From Trichosphaerium sp. ATCC 40318 (Eukaryota > Discosea > Flabellinia > Trichosidae): a stretch of DNA of 31,995 nucleotides. The stretch covers positions 1 through 31,995 of the forward strand of contig JALMLS010000007.1 in assembly GCA_038496445.1 (NCBI GenBank), read 5' to 3'. The translations under genes were made by a program, and so were the position numbers. Under the pieces are notes generated by a model. It was not told the origin of the DNA. It saw only the letters and a program-made list of their open reading frames with translations, and did no database searches. This document shows, piece after piece, positions 1 through 10,120 of this stretch. Position 1 is the first letter of the stretch, and every line of letters starts with the position of its first letter.

Positions 1-844
1 AATTCAGGGTGCCTATATCCAAGTAAACAACATTGACATCCCTAGTCAAAAATACAAGCCAAAATCACTGAGTCATTTTGGAAACGAAAATTCAGGTATT
101 TTCCAGAAAAGTTGTTTAAAATTCCAAACGACAATCATATCCTTTATCAAAAAATCGTACCTGGCGCCCAGAATATTTATGATTTCCTTCTTAGACTCAC
201 TTTGAGGACAATCAACGAAAGCGTTTTCAAGCAATAAGAATAACTGAGTTAACGTCAACTCGTTCTTACGCGATAATAATACTGGCAATATTGTATCAAG
301 GTTACCACCATGCTAATAACGTATTTTAGTACATTTTTTGTAAAGAGCGATTTAGATGCTGTTTTTTTTCTTTGATTCAATAAATTGATTTGGTTTTGCT
401 TTATGCGTAATCAAGCATATGCGTAGTGTTGATTGGTACAATAGATTGTGAATTTACGTACTTGTAGTATAGAAAATAATTGATTTGCTGTCCACATTGG
501 CGCTAGCGCTGATAGAGCGCATAACGCCATTTCTTTTGTTTTAGGGCGGAGGTTTTGATCTGCAGTCCAAAGGTCGTATACGGCTTTTGTACGCTTGCTT
601 TGTAGCTCAGCTAAGCTTAACAGCCGTTTTAGTACGCAAAAACGGCGTAAGTTACATACTTGTGCCCTTTTTTGACGAGTTCTCCTGTCACCAACTCTCT
701 AACCTTATTACGTAGCTGTAAATCTGGCATCTGTGTAAATTTATCTAAAATAGTGGAAGTGTCCTGTGAAGCGATTTCAGCTGCTGTTTTGCTTAAAAAC
801 GCTTGTAATAGAGGATCAAATGGATCTGCTTGAGTATTTGACAT
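1..844 (-). CDS. 5' part of an unrecognised helical protein (runs off the left edge)
   Basis: I do not recognise the family. The start ATG is at 844-842. Four exons join in frame on the minus strand: 844-660, 615-462, 312-161 and 41 to the window edge. Donors are gtatgt, gtacgt and gtacga; acceptors are ttaag, ttag and ctag. The visible 177 residues begin MSNTQADPFDPLLQAFLSK and continue with amphipathic helical stretches such as LFLLLENAFVDCPQSESKKE. There is no signal peptide and no membrane segment, and composition suggests an all-alpha repeat-like or scaffold protein. The C-terminus lies outside the window. It is transcribed away from the mitochondrial carrier gene, with 386 bp between the two start codons. 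The intron chain is well supported because phase is kept at all three junctions; the function is unknown. Confidence 0.7.
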
Positions 845-1230
845 CGTAGCTGCTTGTGTTGTTGAGCTCGCTTAAAATAGCGGAAGAATCGTTTAAGACA
901 GATTGCGTTTGAACCCCGTGCCAAGCCACTATTAATCTAATATATTACCCTCGTGATGAAACAGAGTCGCGAGGTGTAGTTGAAAGGTATGTTGCTATTG
1001 AAGGCGTCAAATCATTTTTAGAGGGCTAAGAAGACCTGAATAGTCTGTTGATTAATTAAATAGGATAGTATTGGAGTGTCATTCTGAGGATTGATCAATT
1101 TGTTGTTAAACTTGCTTTTTCAACTTTAGAAGTGCTTTGAGTTCACTAAACACAACATTGGTGTCACTGAACGGCACTAACACAACGCTTTATCCAACAT
1201 TTAATACGAATACGTGAGTTACGCACTAGA
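845..1230. other. Divergent intergenic region
   Basis: About 386 bp between two start codons on opposite strands, presumably holding both promoters. I see no RNA gene or repeat and no convincing extra exon. Confidence 0.5.
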
Positions 1231-2727
1231 ATGAGTCTTCCGTGCGTAGAGCGTAGTGGGTTCACTATTTAAATACGAAGCAGCGACAATATCCCTGAAG
1301 ACACTTATGAGACAACTGCCGATATCCTGAAGCAAGCCAGAATACGTGCAATAAATGGTGGAGTACCTGGAGCAGCTGCAATGTTCACGCAGGTCCGCTA
1401 CAGGCGTATTTTTATAATTTTCCGTTAAACAGCTTGGTTTTTCTGAAGATAGAAAAAAAGGGCAAACAGTTTATCGTAGGTTTTTTCTCTCATGTGGCTT
1501 CATACAACCATGAACTACCAATATCGTCATGGCACAAAGTCGATGTTTACGGCCATTAAAATTATATACAGTCAAGGAGGTGTACGAAGGTAAAAAAATT
1601 TAAAACCTTCAACACGTGATTATGTCAAACTAATTTGTTTTGAAGGTTTTATCGTGGATTACTTCCTGCACTATTTCAAGGGCCTTTAAGTAGATTTGGG
1701 GATACAGCCGCTAATGCTGGTATGCTAGAGCTTCTTAAGCACTATCCACAGACTAGAGATCTGCCAGCAGCTATACAAACACTTGCTGCATCAGGTACCT
1801 TTCTATATTCCGTAACCATCAGTTCCTCTCGTTTGTTCATAGTAACTGTAGGTTGTGCTGCTTTATGGAGAGTTAATTTAATGCCTTTGGATACCTTCAA
1901 GACTATTCTTCAAGTTGAAGGAAAAGCAGGAATAAAAGTACTAAGAAATAAGATAAGAATTGGTGGTGTACCTGTTTTGTACCATGGAAGTCTTGGCACT
2001 TTTACTAGTACGTACTCCACACCCTAGGATTTGCTGCATAAGGCTCATATCGTTTAATGCTATGCTTAGCATCGTTCATCGGTCACTATCCTTGGTTCTT
2101 TGTACATAACGTTCTAAATCAAACATTACCTGAAGCTTCCAGTTTTGGAAGTAATCTATGTCGCAATGCTTTGATGGGTTTCTGTTCAGCTATTGTATCT
2201 GATACGATTTCTAATGGTATAAGGGTTGTCAAAACAACAAAACAGACATACCGCGAACCAATAAGTAAGTAACGAAAACTAACATACCTTGGAAAAAAAT
2301 ACCGTTAGGTAACACGTGCTAAATGGGTTTTTGTAGGTTATACAAAAGTAATAAAAATGATTGTACAAAAAGAGGGAGTTCTTGGATTATGGCAACGTGG
2401 TCTAAGAACAAGGATAGTTGGTAACTGCTTACAGTCTATTATGTTCACCATAGTATGGAAGGTGCGTAATATATTACAATTATATTTATCGTCTAATGCT
2501 ATTTACTCGTTTACTTTTATTAAAGGGTTTGGAGCAATATTTTATCGATAATCACATGCTCACAACATAGCAACAGTGCTAGTACTTCTACTATTCTCAA
2601 CTTAATCTGTAAATAATATAAATTGTACTCAACAAACTATTTATATACGGTTAATAATTGAAGCAGAGTAACCTATGTAATTAATTGTTGTCTATAGGTG
2701 GTATTGGTAAACAAAGGACATTCCTAG
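1231..2727 (+). CDS. Mitochondrial carrier family protein (SLC25-like)
   Basis: Six-helix inner-membrane metabolite carrier; the substrate cannot be read from the sequence. Eight exons join in frame (1231-1241, 1284-1392, 1480-1589, 1646-1794, 1852-2007, 2070-2264, 2337-2461, 2698-2727), giving 294 residues. Recognisable pieces are [54 protein letters not shown] (a carrier PxDxxKxxxQ signature), [13 protein letters not shown] and a last repeat with [15 protein letters not shown]. The first signature is degenerate, so this is a divergent subfamily rather than a textbook ADP/ATP or phosphate carrier. Exon 1 is only 11 nt (MSLP), and the exon 2 acceptor is a tandem aagcag site that could shift by one codon. 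Each single frame shows only fragments, so the gene is easily missed without splicing. Confidence 0.88.
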
Positions 2728-4801
2728 AGGAGTTCAGATACGCACCTCAACAATACTTCTCCTCTTCACTCTTTATATTTGTTTACTAAAGCCAATGAAT
2801 CCGAGTTGCTATTTTTTGCTACGAATAAACTATTTTGTTCAGCAACCGAAACGTGATTCCTTGTGAATGAGTAATTCTGTTTCGTACAGTTTCTTGCAAC
2901 CTTGATGAAACATGACAGATAAATTCTGTTAATTTTTTGATGAGCAAAAGACAATTTGTTCGTTTTGAAAGCACGTGATATTCGATTTAGATGTGGCTTG
3001 TAGTTCTGGGCTTGGCTTAAAAAAATGTTTCCAATTAGCCTGGCTAGACGGTACGTTGGAATTTGTATATGATCATTATTCAAGGCCTTACAAGTACGTA
3101 TTTCTTTGCTGTTTTCGTAGTCGACTACAAAACCTTTAAGCCATTAAATGCTCCCTATATTTGCGCTAAGTACAATTGCTAACGCACCAAAGGGGAACGC
3201 TATAGCCTTCCGTCAACTTCGACAGACGAGCGCTCACCTAAACCGCCAGGCAGTACAATGTTTGCTGAGCATCGATGACTTGTTGTTACATGTTTTTCTG
3301 CTATTTTACAAGCCCTAATACTAGCTTTGTATGTACAATAGAATGCATTTTAAAGACCGTTTAGCCATACTAGAAACGAAGACTTTTTGTAGCTTATTTT
3401 ATTTTTCTTGATAACTTCTTGAGAACGCTAGGATCACAAGAATACTTTAATTTTATTTTGTGGTTTGTACAAGTATTATTTACAAATATGTTGCGACTTT
3501 GACAAGGTTTAAGACAGCTTTGCGGTAGGAGTTTGAGGTTCTCAACATGTTGTCTTGTATTAAAAATTGGCCGTAGCCTAAATAGCGCAATTGTTTAGTC
3601 TTTAAAAAGTGGTTGTTTTAAATTGAGGGTTTGCCAAGAAACCCACAAGCAGCAACGATTTTACGGTATTCTTCAACTTCTGTAGTACTGAAGTTAGTTC
3701 AAATCACAAGCTGTTAGCCTCTAGATTTGCAATGAGGAAAATGAACGAACCTGGAGGAAGAGGACCTCGGGTCGGAAGTCTTTTTCTCCGTTTTGTTTGT
3801 ACATTTGCAGGATTATTTTGTATTCGTTTTAGCTCCAACCAACACCGTCCATCGATACCAACATAGCCTTAAATAAAAAATGTCAATAAAATATTCACGC
3901 GATGGTTAAATCGACGGATATTAGGTAGAGGAAATTTAGTTGTAGCGTAGAAATGGCGTACGCTTGCTTTTATTCAATTTCTTTTGCAAATGAGACTTTG
4001 AGATGTATACTCCCTGTTGATCGTATGAACTTGATATAGGAGATGCTGTATTCATGACTGTTATATCGAATGATGAGGTGCTCACAATGCAGTGTTCTTA
4101 AAAGCTTCAGAAACTGGTGAAAACTGCGAGATTTCAATTGCAAGTACAGAATATCTTGTACTTTTTTCTGTACTTGATTTGTACCTCTTTGATGCTACCT
4201 CGTAGTACTTTAGATTCATAAATCGCTATTTACTACTTTAGCACTATTGGAGACTTTCATACTTTCTGAAACGATAGTTTTTACGATACCTGGTGTCAGC
4301 CACGTATTGTGTAGCGCATTCTTGACTTTACTTACTCAGCGAATAAAAAACCGCCGATTAAAATGTTTGTACTTATACTTATACGCATTTCTTTGTATCG
4401 ATTCAGCGTTCGGGTTAAAACTGGTAGCGTCTACAGCTGTTCTACTGAAATTCTGATCTTTTAAAGAAACAATTCTGTATTTGAACTCAGTGAACTAAAA
4501 TGAATGATGACAGTGAAGTATTTATTTAATAACTTGTCAAACAACCTCTTGAGTAACGTAATATTACCAAAGGTGGCAAATCTGGTAATCCAGATAGCTA
4601 CTGTGAGCAACGAGTATCACGTGCTACATACCTTAATGAATGGCTTTAACACTTGCATTTGGTGGCTCGGACAGACATCGTAAAGTATAAAATACCACAT
4701 TTACAGCGGGAAGTGCGACCTCGAAAGTATTAATTTACTCTACTCACGTCAGTGATATAAACTAGTTTTTATTGCTTAATTACAATACCCAATATGAGGT
4801 A
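2728..4801. other. 2-kb stretch without a supported gene
   Basis: Open frames here (for example 2766-3083 minus, 3148-3318 plus, 4247-4456 plus) have no recognisable domain, and no pair joins into a convincing spliced product. The region should hold the 3' ends of both flanking genes, which converge on it. A short exon-like stretch near 3740-3880 plus (MNEPGGRGPR then a frame after a ttttag acceptor) is too weak to call. Confidence 0.4.
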
Positions 4802-5985
4802 CTACATTGTGTATACAATCAAATAAGAAGGTAAAACTTGCTTAGGATCATAAACAACTAGTTCATCATAGTTAAGCACATGACCAACTTCTCCAAGAAC
4901 AGAATTAAAGCCTTTAGGAGGTCCAGTAAAGTGTTCACCATTATCCTTTGTTTTAAATACTCTCCCTGTTATAACCTTACAAAGGAACATACACCTCCAC
5001 CTCTTTCCTCCTATTATCCTCTCTGATTTATTAGCATAATCATTAGACTTTCCAGAAACAGAAGAAAAGTACAAGGCAGATCCATAACGCTGAAACGGCT
5101 TTCCTTGCGTTAGTTTAAAGCCTATTCTACAAATATTGCAGATACAGCAGTCTTGGCTATTACAAGGCTTCGCATTGAGTCTGATACCAATATCACATAA
5201 GCTAGAAGTGCCATGGAACCTTCTTTCGACGGTATCTTCTCCTCCCAACATTTTGGTCATTTTCTTGAATACTTCAATACGTTCAGGGCTTGGGTCTATC
5301 TGTAGTATGCGCTGGACTCTAACAGTACCATAAGGGTTGGTTTCTCTCTTTTTCCACTTGGAGATAAACTGATATTTGATGTTTTCGTATTTAGGATGTC
5401 TATTCGTCATAACTGATAGCGTGTAGTTGTCACCTAGCCAATAGAGTATTAAGTGACATTATTTGGATGAGGTTTAGGCCCATTTGACGCTCTCTGAGAG
5501 GTGTACCTTTGAAACACCGCTCATAGCCTTGTCTCGATGGCAACAAGCCTCTTTCGTTGGCTCTCATGGAGTGGGTGCGTCCACAATAGTCGTAAGATAT
5601 TTGGCGTGCCTCATCGAAGAATACTGCCTTTTTGCACCCGGGAAGTGCGCACATTTTAGTGTAGTCCATACAGGAAGGCGGAGGCCATTCGTTATTCTGC
5701 ATAGCCATTTCTGCGTGGCGCCTGCTGCAAAAGTCGTGTACACGACCTATGATGTTAATGCGTGCGTGGTGGGGTATTTTACTGCTATTTTGTACCTCTT
5801 TCGAAATAAACCGCTTTATCACATCCTCTGTACTTGCAAATATGGCACTTACCATGAGGCTTTTGTACAGCACCGTTTCTACCTTCAAGAGCGTGCGTTC
5901 GACCACAGTAGTCGTGAACAACTCCTGCATTTGTCCAGCAGGGTTTATTACAATGAGGTAACGCGCACTTGGGTGGTTCAGCCAT
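4802..5985 (-). CDS. PARP-type ADP-ribosyltransferase with three N-terminal Cys/His clusters
   Basis: Predicted NAD+-dependent ADP-ribosyltransferase. Three exons (5985-5796, 5746-5507, 5433-4802) join in frame to 353 residues; the introns are 49 and 73 nt. Residues 7-130 hold three similar Cys/His units: CALPHCNKP...HDYCGRTHA, CHICKYRGC...HDFCSRRHA and CALPGCKKA...YDYCGRTHS, probably zinc-binding. The C-terminal half resembles a PARP catalytic domain. His is in RRFHGTSSLCDIG, Tyr in YGSALYFSSVSGKSNDYA, and Glu in LNYDELVVYD, which aligns with the YNEYIVYD element of PARP1. All three positions of the H-Y-E triad are therefore present, which permits poly- rather than only mono-ADP-ribosylation (inference). 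A Cys-rich insert (CNSQDCCICNICRIGF) follows the HGT motif. Proteins of this general layout are known from fungi. The target is unknown. Confidence 0.85.
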
Positions 5986-6968
5986 GATCGAACAAGTTAG
6001 AGTGTTGATAAATAAGAATGAAGACCATAATTGACGTTTTACAAATTCCGTTTTGGCATTTTTTTTCCAAGCTGTGTAAGGAAGTCACTTCAGTGAACCT
6101 TACTATCCATCATGATGATCACGTCAAGACCCTTCTCCAGGTGAACCTGTCCGGGTAAACCTGGCGGTTCGGGTGAACATGCAGCACCGGTGAACATGTA
6201 GCTTGTAACTCAAAGTAAGATAAACTTGCTACAGATAGCTTTAACCTTAAACAAGAGATACAACATTTATTGTCTATTCACAAGTAAAGAAGCATCCTGG
6301 CCAGGTATGTACCTCTGTATAGCTGTACCATATGAAGTGGGTTTTAGAACTATCTAGATACTTAGGAATCACGTAGTTTATGCAGGTTTTGACCTGAAGT
6401 AACTGCCTTTTTTGTTAGCGCTAAAGCTAGTTTTTCGAGATGGCTGGTGAACACAGGCAACCCTGGAGTACACAATCTAGCTTGTTGATTTATCCTTACA
6501 GAGTACTTTGTGTGATTGCAGGAGCAGAAAGTCACGTGCTTGCTACTAATTGGGAGTTATCTAAAAGTAGCTTAACGTTTCGCTAATAGCGTTATTACAG
6601 GTCAACTCCTAGATATCTTAGCTATCTACACATCTTTTGTGTTATATTCTTGCCACAAGATCATAATCTTTGAAAAAACACAAGGCTTGCTCGCAATACA
6701 GACCAAAATCAAACCTTTATGATCTAAGTATGTTTGTTTTACAAGTTGCACATACAAACAGGCCTATAAAATATTATATGGCTTTTCATCTTTATTACAG
6801 ATATACTGGGGCTTTGTTACAGGAGTTGTGAGCCTGTAGCTAATAAAGCCGTTCCCGTTTACCTTAATATTAGCATTCTGCACTTTGCGAAAAGTCAGTT
6901 CAAAAAAATTGGCCTAAGTGAGATTTCAATAAAAAGTTCAGTCTTGCACTTGCTCAAAGGGAGGAAGC
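5986..6968. other. Gap region with a short GC-rich repeat cluster
   Basis: No gene supported. Positions 6140-6198 are clearly more GC-rich than their surroundings and contain four copies of a decamer close to GGTGAACMTG (6140, 6154, 6172, 6189). The rest should contain the promoters of the flanking divergent PARP and F-box genes. Confidence 0.4.
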
Positions 6969-8312
6969 ATGGGTTAGAAACAAATTATGCTATTACATAC
7001 ATGCTCATAGCGCTTAGGAAATACTATAGCACGTTTTAAGCCTTCATACATTGACAAACTCCCAGAAGATGTGTTATACGACATCGCACAATTCATGACG
7101 CCCTATGAAGTCTTTAAAAGCGGTAAACGTATTTTTTAATGTCGTTTGTCCTAAAACGCCTTAGAAATGATTAACAAATCGTTTAAGAATGTCTTTGGAT
7201 CTACATATTGCCTACGGAAGTACTGCTTGCCCAAAACCGCATCAGAGCTACCAGACTCGTCGCTTTCAGTTATTAAAATGGTACTGACAAACCAGTGTTA
7301 ATCTATCTTTCTTTGTGTAACTTTGTGCGCTTTTAATAGCTTTTGGCAAGCTTGAAATTAAAGACACGTGATATTCCTAAAATAGTGTTGTACAATACAA
7401 CAACAGAGAGAATGAATATAAGGAGTATTTTTAATAATGTCTTTGAAGAAAAAGAAGAACAAAGAAAAATGTGGGTAAGAAACAAGAATGAAGTAGGAAA
7501 TAGCCATAAATAAATTAACAGCTGCAATAGTCCATATACAATGCTGTGATTGAAGTTGATGGCATACAACGTCTTGTTCAAATATGGGACGTGGACACAC
7601 GTGAGAATTACTGCGAAAAGTACCTTTTGATCATTTTTTTTATTTGTTTTTTTTCTTTTTCTTATTAACTTGGAATAAGTATCACACAGCGTATTTGTGG
7701 AGATGCGGCAATTGTACTCAATATTAATCACAATTATGTCAGTAGATACAGAGAAGACTTTGAAACTATGGTGCTTAGCTACAAACCAAGTAACAAGGAA
7801 AAGGATACCTTGAGGAACACCCTTCCTACTCGACAGATATTCACGAACTATGACAGTACTTTAAATGCAAAATGTGTGAAATTTGGCAAAGATAACATAC
7901 CAGAGGTACAGAAAAAGAAGGACATTCTATTCAAAGAAGTGCGTGTTTGTTTATCAATTTCCCAAAAAAGACAAATGAATCGAGTGAGTTAATATCTTTG
8001 TCAAGGTTCTAGAAATTTCACTAAGGTGGTACCTCAATCAAAAGGACACTTCTAAGATTTCTTTTAAATATGCAATGCGTGTGGCATGGCTAGATGAGGA
8101 AAGAGAAGACGACGAATATATGTACCAAAATGGGAAAATAACTGTATGTTTACTGGCTTTTTTTTTGAATATTCTAACACCTCTTGCAGACACATAATTT
8201 ACCATGGGAACTGCCATATATAGTTTGGATGTATGTATTAATTCTTAACTTTAGTTCTAAACCACTAATACTTAACAACAGGGAACCTTGCTTCGCTTGT
8301 GGTATGGGTTGA
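6969..8312 (+). CDS. F-box protein with an unrecognised C-terminal region
   Basis: Likely substrate adaptor of an SCF (Skp1-Cullin-F-box) ubiquitin ligase. Nine exons join in frame (6969-6972, 7030-7122, 7165-7280, 7340-7474, 7531-7619, 7680-7938, 8006-8143, 8190-8230, 8282-8312), giving 301 residues. The F-box is at the N-terminus: IDKLPEDVLYDIAQFMTPYE, then VFKSEMINKSF. The remaining 260 residues contain charged helices and a C-terminal MEPCFACGMG, but I see no LRR, WD or Kelch repeats, so the substrate-binding part is an orphan. Exon 1 would be only ATGG, with the second codon completed across the first intron; this is the least certain junction. All later junctions keep phase. Introns are 42-67 nt. 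The region looks like a string of unrelated short frames unless spliced. Confidence 0.78.
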
Positions 8313-8850
8313 AAAGCCTTTGGTGTATTGTGGTAAGAACGAACAAGTTTCGTAGTGAATAGTTTAATCGCTTGCACATTGCATTTATGTACAATAGTTA
8401 CCTTGTAAGATAGTTAACATATTTACTTATAAATTATGATTTGTGTGCAATAGTCTTGTGTATACAAAAGGGAATATTTTGAACTCGATGTACTTCATAT
8501 GGATTGTGAAAGCAACTTACCGCTAAAGGCCTCAAGTTCATACTTCCATACATGGCTACAATGCCTAACATCCATGTAATTTTTAATCACTTGATTCTTA
8601 AACGTCAGATTATAACCGTGTCAACAGATTACGTGTGGTGTACAAAGTATGTCAAGTATTGCCACTCTACAAACTTGACATACTGTATAAGACGATCAAA
8701 GATTACATAGACTGTGAGTAAAGATAATGGAGTATTTGATTTATTGAAACATTTACAGCACTCAGATAGCTTCATGTTCGTGCCAATGTACTTCATTTGA
8801 TACTGTGACATTACACTAAATAACCGGTGGCCGTTACAACTTGGTTGACA
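8313..8850. other. Convergent intergenic region
   Basis: Lies between the stop codons of two convergent genes. A small open frame at 8629-8811 minus has no start context, domain or splice partner. Probably 3' untranslated sequence and spacer. Confidence 0.4.
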
Positions 8851-9574
8851 TTAATGTGTTAAAGCCTCTTTGATGGCTTCATAGTTAAGGTTCCTAGCAT
8901 AATCTAACATTTTCTTGTAAGGCTGTGGAACGTCTTGGCGAAAAGCTTCTACAAGTGTGTTGAGTTTTAGTAAATCAGCTAGACTTTTATCTGGCTTCTC
9001 AGCACATTCTTTCCATGCCTGGAAGGCTTTGCCTATTTTGATCTGGTATTCCTCGCTCAGGTGATAATAGTGAATTAGTCTAATAAGTACTTCAAGGTCA
9101 TCAGAAGCAGTATGAAGGAAAACTTGTTCTTTGTTCGTGTAGCTTTTTATCACATGATTTGGTGCGAGAAGAGAACCTTCATCTTCCTTTTTTTTTCTTG
9201 GTTTCACAGCCCCTCCAATGTAAGATGTACGGCTCTAGGATACAGCTCAAGCATAAGTGTTCCATTGACAACCTTCTACAAAGAGACAATTAGTGAGTAT
9301 TTATTGCAGGAATTGATGTAGTACCCGTGACATAAGCGGTTAGCATGTACTTCTTTTAATATTCCCAAATACCTGACAGAGTATTTCTGTAAGATTTCAT
9401 TGTTTTCATAGACTCCTGTGGGAAATTAGTAAAGGATACTGGCTTTAAACATACTTTGGTCGACCGCTTAGCCCTGGATGCAGAAAAGCTTCTACTTGTG
9501 GTTAGACTGATAACCGTAAAGCCACAAGACAAAACGTGTTAACGCACGAGTTTGAGATAGACTTTTCCTTGCAT
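8851..9574 (-). CDS. Small orphan protein, about 151 residues
   Basis: I do not recognise the family. Three exons join well on the minus strand: 9415-9351 (VYENNEILQKYSVRYLGILK), 9275-9208 (KVVNGTLMLELYPRAVHL) and 9142-8851 (TASDDLEVLIRLIHYYHLSE... ending EAIKEALTH). Phases agree. The upstream exon 9574-9544 (MQGKVYLKLV) supplies a start but depends on a weak gttaac donor, so the first residues are tentative. The long in-frame run upstream of 9142 (KPRKKKEDEGS) is better read as intron, because skipping it gives a continuous sensible product. The protein is soluble and predicted helical, with no signal peptide or membrane span. Its start faces the 5' end of the hAT element about 420 bp away. 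An alternative start at the Met of MLELYPRAV is possible. Confidence 0.55.
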
Positions 9575-9997
9575 CTTGATTGATAAAGTAAGTTAGATTA
9601 CCTGATATTAATACACTAGTGGCTAGTTAACACACAAGTGATTCACCAGTTTAATGATCTCAACAGCGATCGTTTTTCTGAAAACTTATATTCTAGCACC
9701 GGTTCTTTGAATAGTTCGGTGTCTGTAGTTGTAAGTCTGTTGTAATGCCGTTCCCAGAGATCAAACAGTGCTTTTTTTTGCATTTCATGAATTCGTCTTC
9801 GTCAGTTGATGGAATGTAACCCCGCTCTGTAGATCTAAAAAGAAGTAAATTTGCTGATTAACTTTTGGGTTTCGAGGCCCAACTATCTTTGTGCAATTCT
9901 AAGGTACATAGTACTTTGTATTTAAAATGAGTCGTACTGTTTCTTGGAAGACATGTTGTGATGATTGTTGAACGACTAAAAATGAATCAGCGATTAC

Positions 9998-10005
9998 CAT
10001 TCAAG
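9998..10005. repeat. 8-bp target-site duplication, left (CATTCAAG)
   Basis: The octamer CATTCAAG directly precedes the terminal TAGAGGTGGGA and occurs again directly after the opposite terminus at 14234-14241. Eight base pairs is the standard hAT target duplication length. Confidence 0.85.
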
Positions 10006-10025
10006 TAGAGGTGGGAAAGGAATGA
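10006..10025 (+). repeat. hAT left terminal inverted repeat
   Basis: Begins TAGAGGTGGGA, close to known hAT termini of the form TAGAGGTGGG. Pairs with 14214-14233 at 14 of 20 positions. Confidence 0.75.
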
Positions 10026-10120
10026 CTCGATATTCAGCTCACTGTTTTTTTGTAAAAACCAATAAGTTTCAACTTATTTGGCTTAAGTCGTTTGTTAAAT
10101 AAATTGTAATCGTAATCTTG

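Noticed and set aside
909-935. tRNA-like T-arm (GGGGTTCAAACG on the minus strand)
   Set aside because: The stem halves do not pair and no acceptor, D-arm or anticodon arm can be found around it.
2766-3083. Open frame of 105 codons on the minus strand
   Set aside because: No recognisable domain, no good splice partner upstream, and composition like non-coding AT-rich DNA.
3148-3318. 56-codon plus-strand frame starting MLPIFALSTIAN
   Set aside because: Short, no homology recognised and no exon continuing it in frame.
4247-4456. Hydrophobic 69-codon plus-strand frame
   Set aside because: The opposite strand is equally open over much of it, and no start context or family supports either reading.
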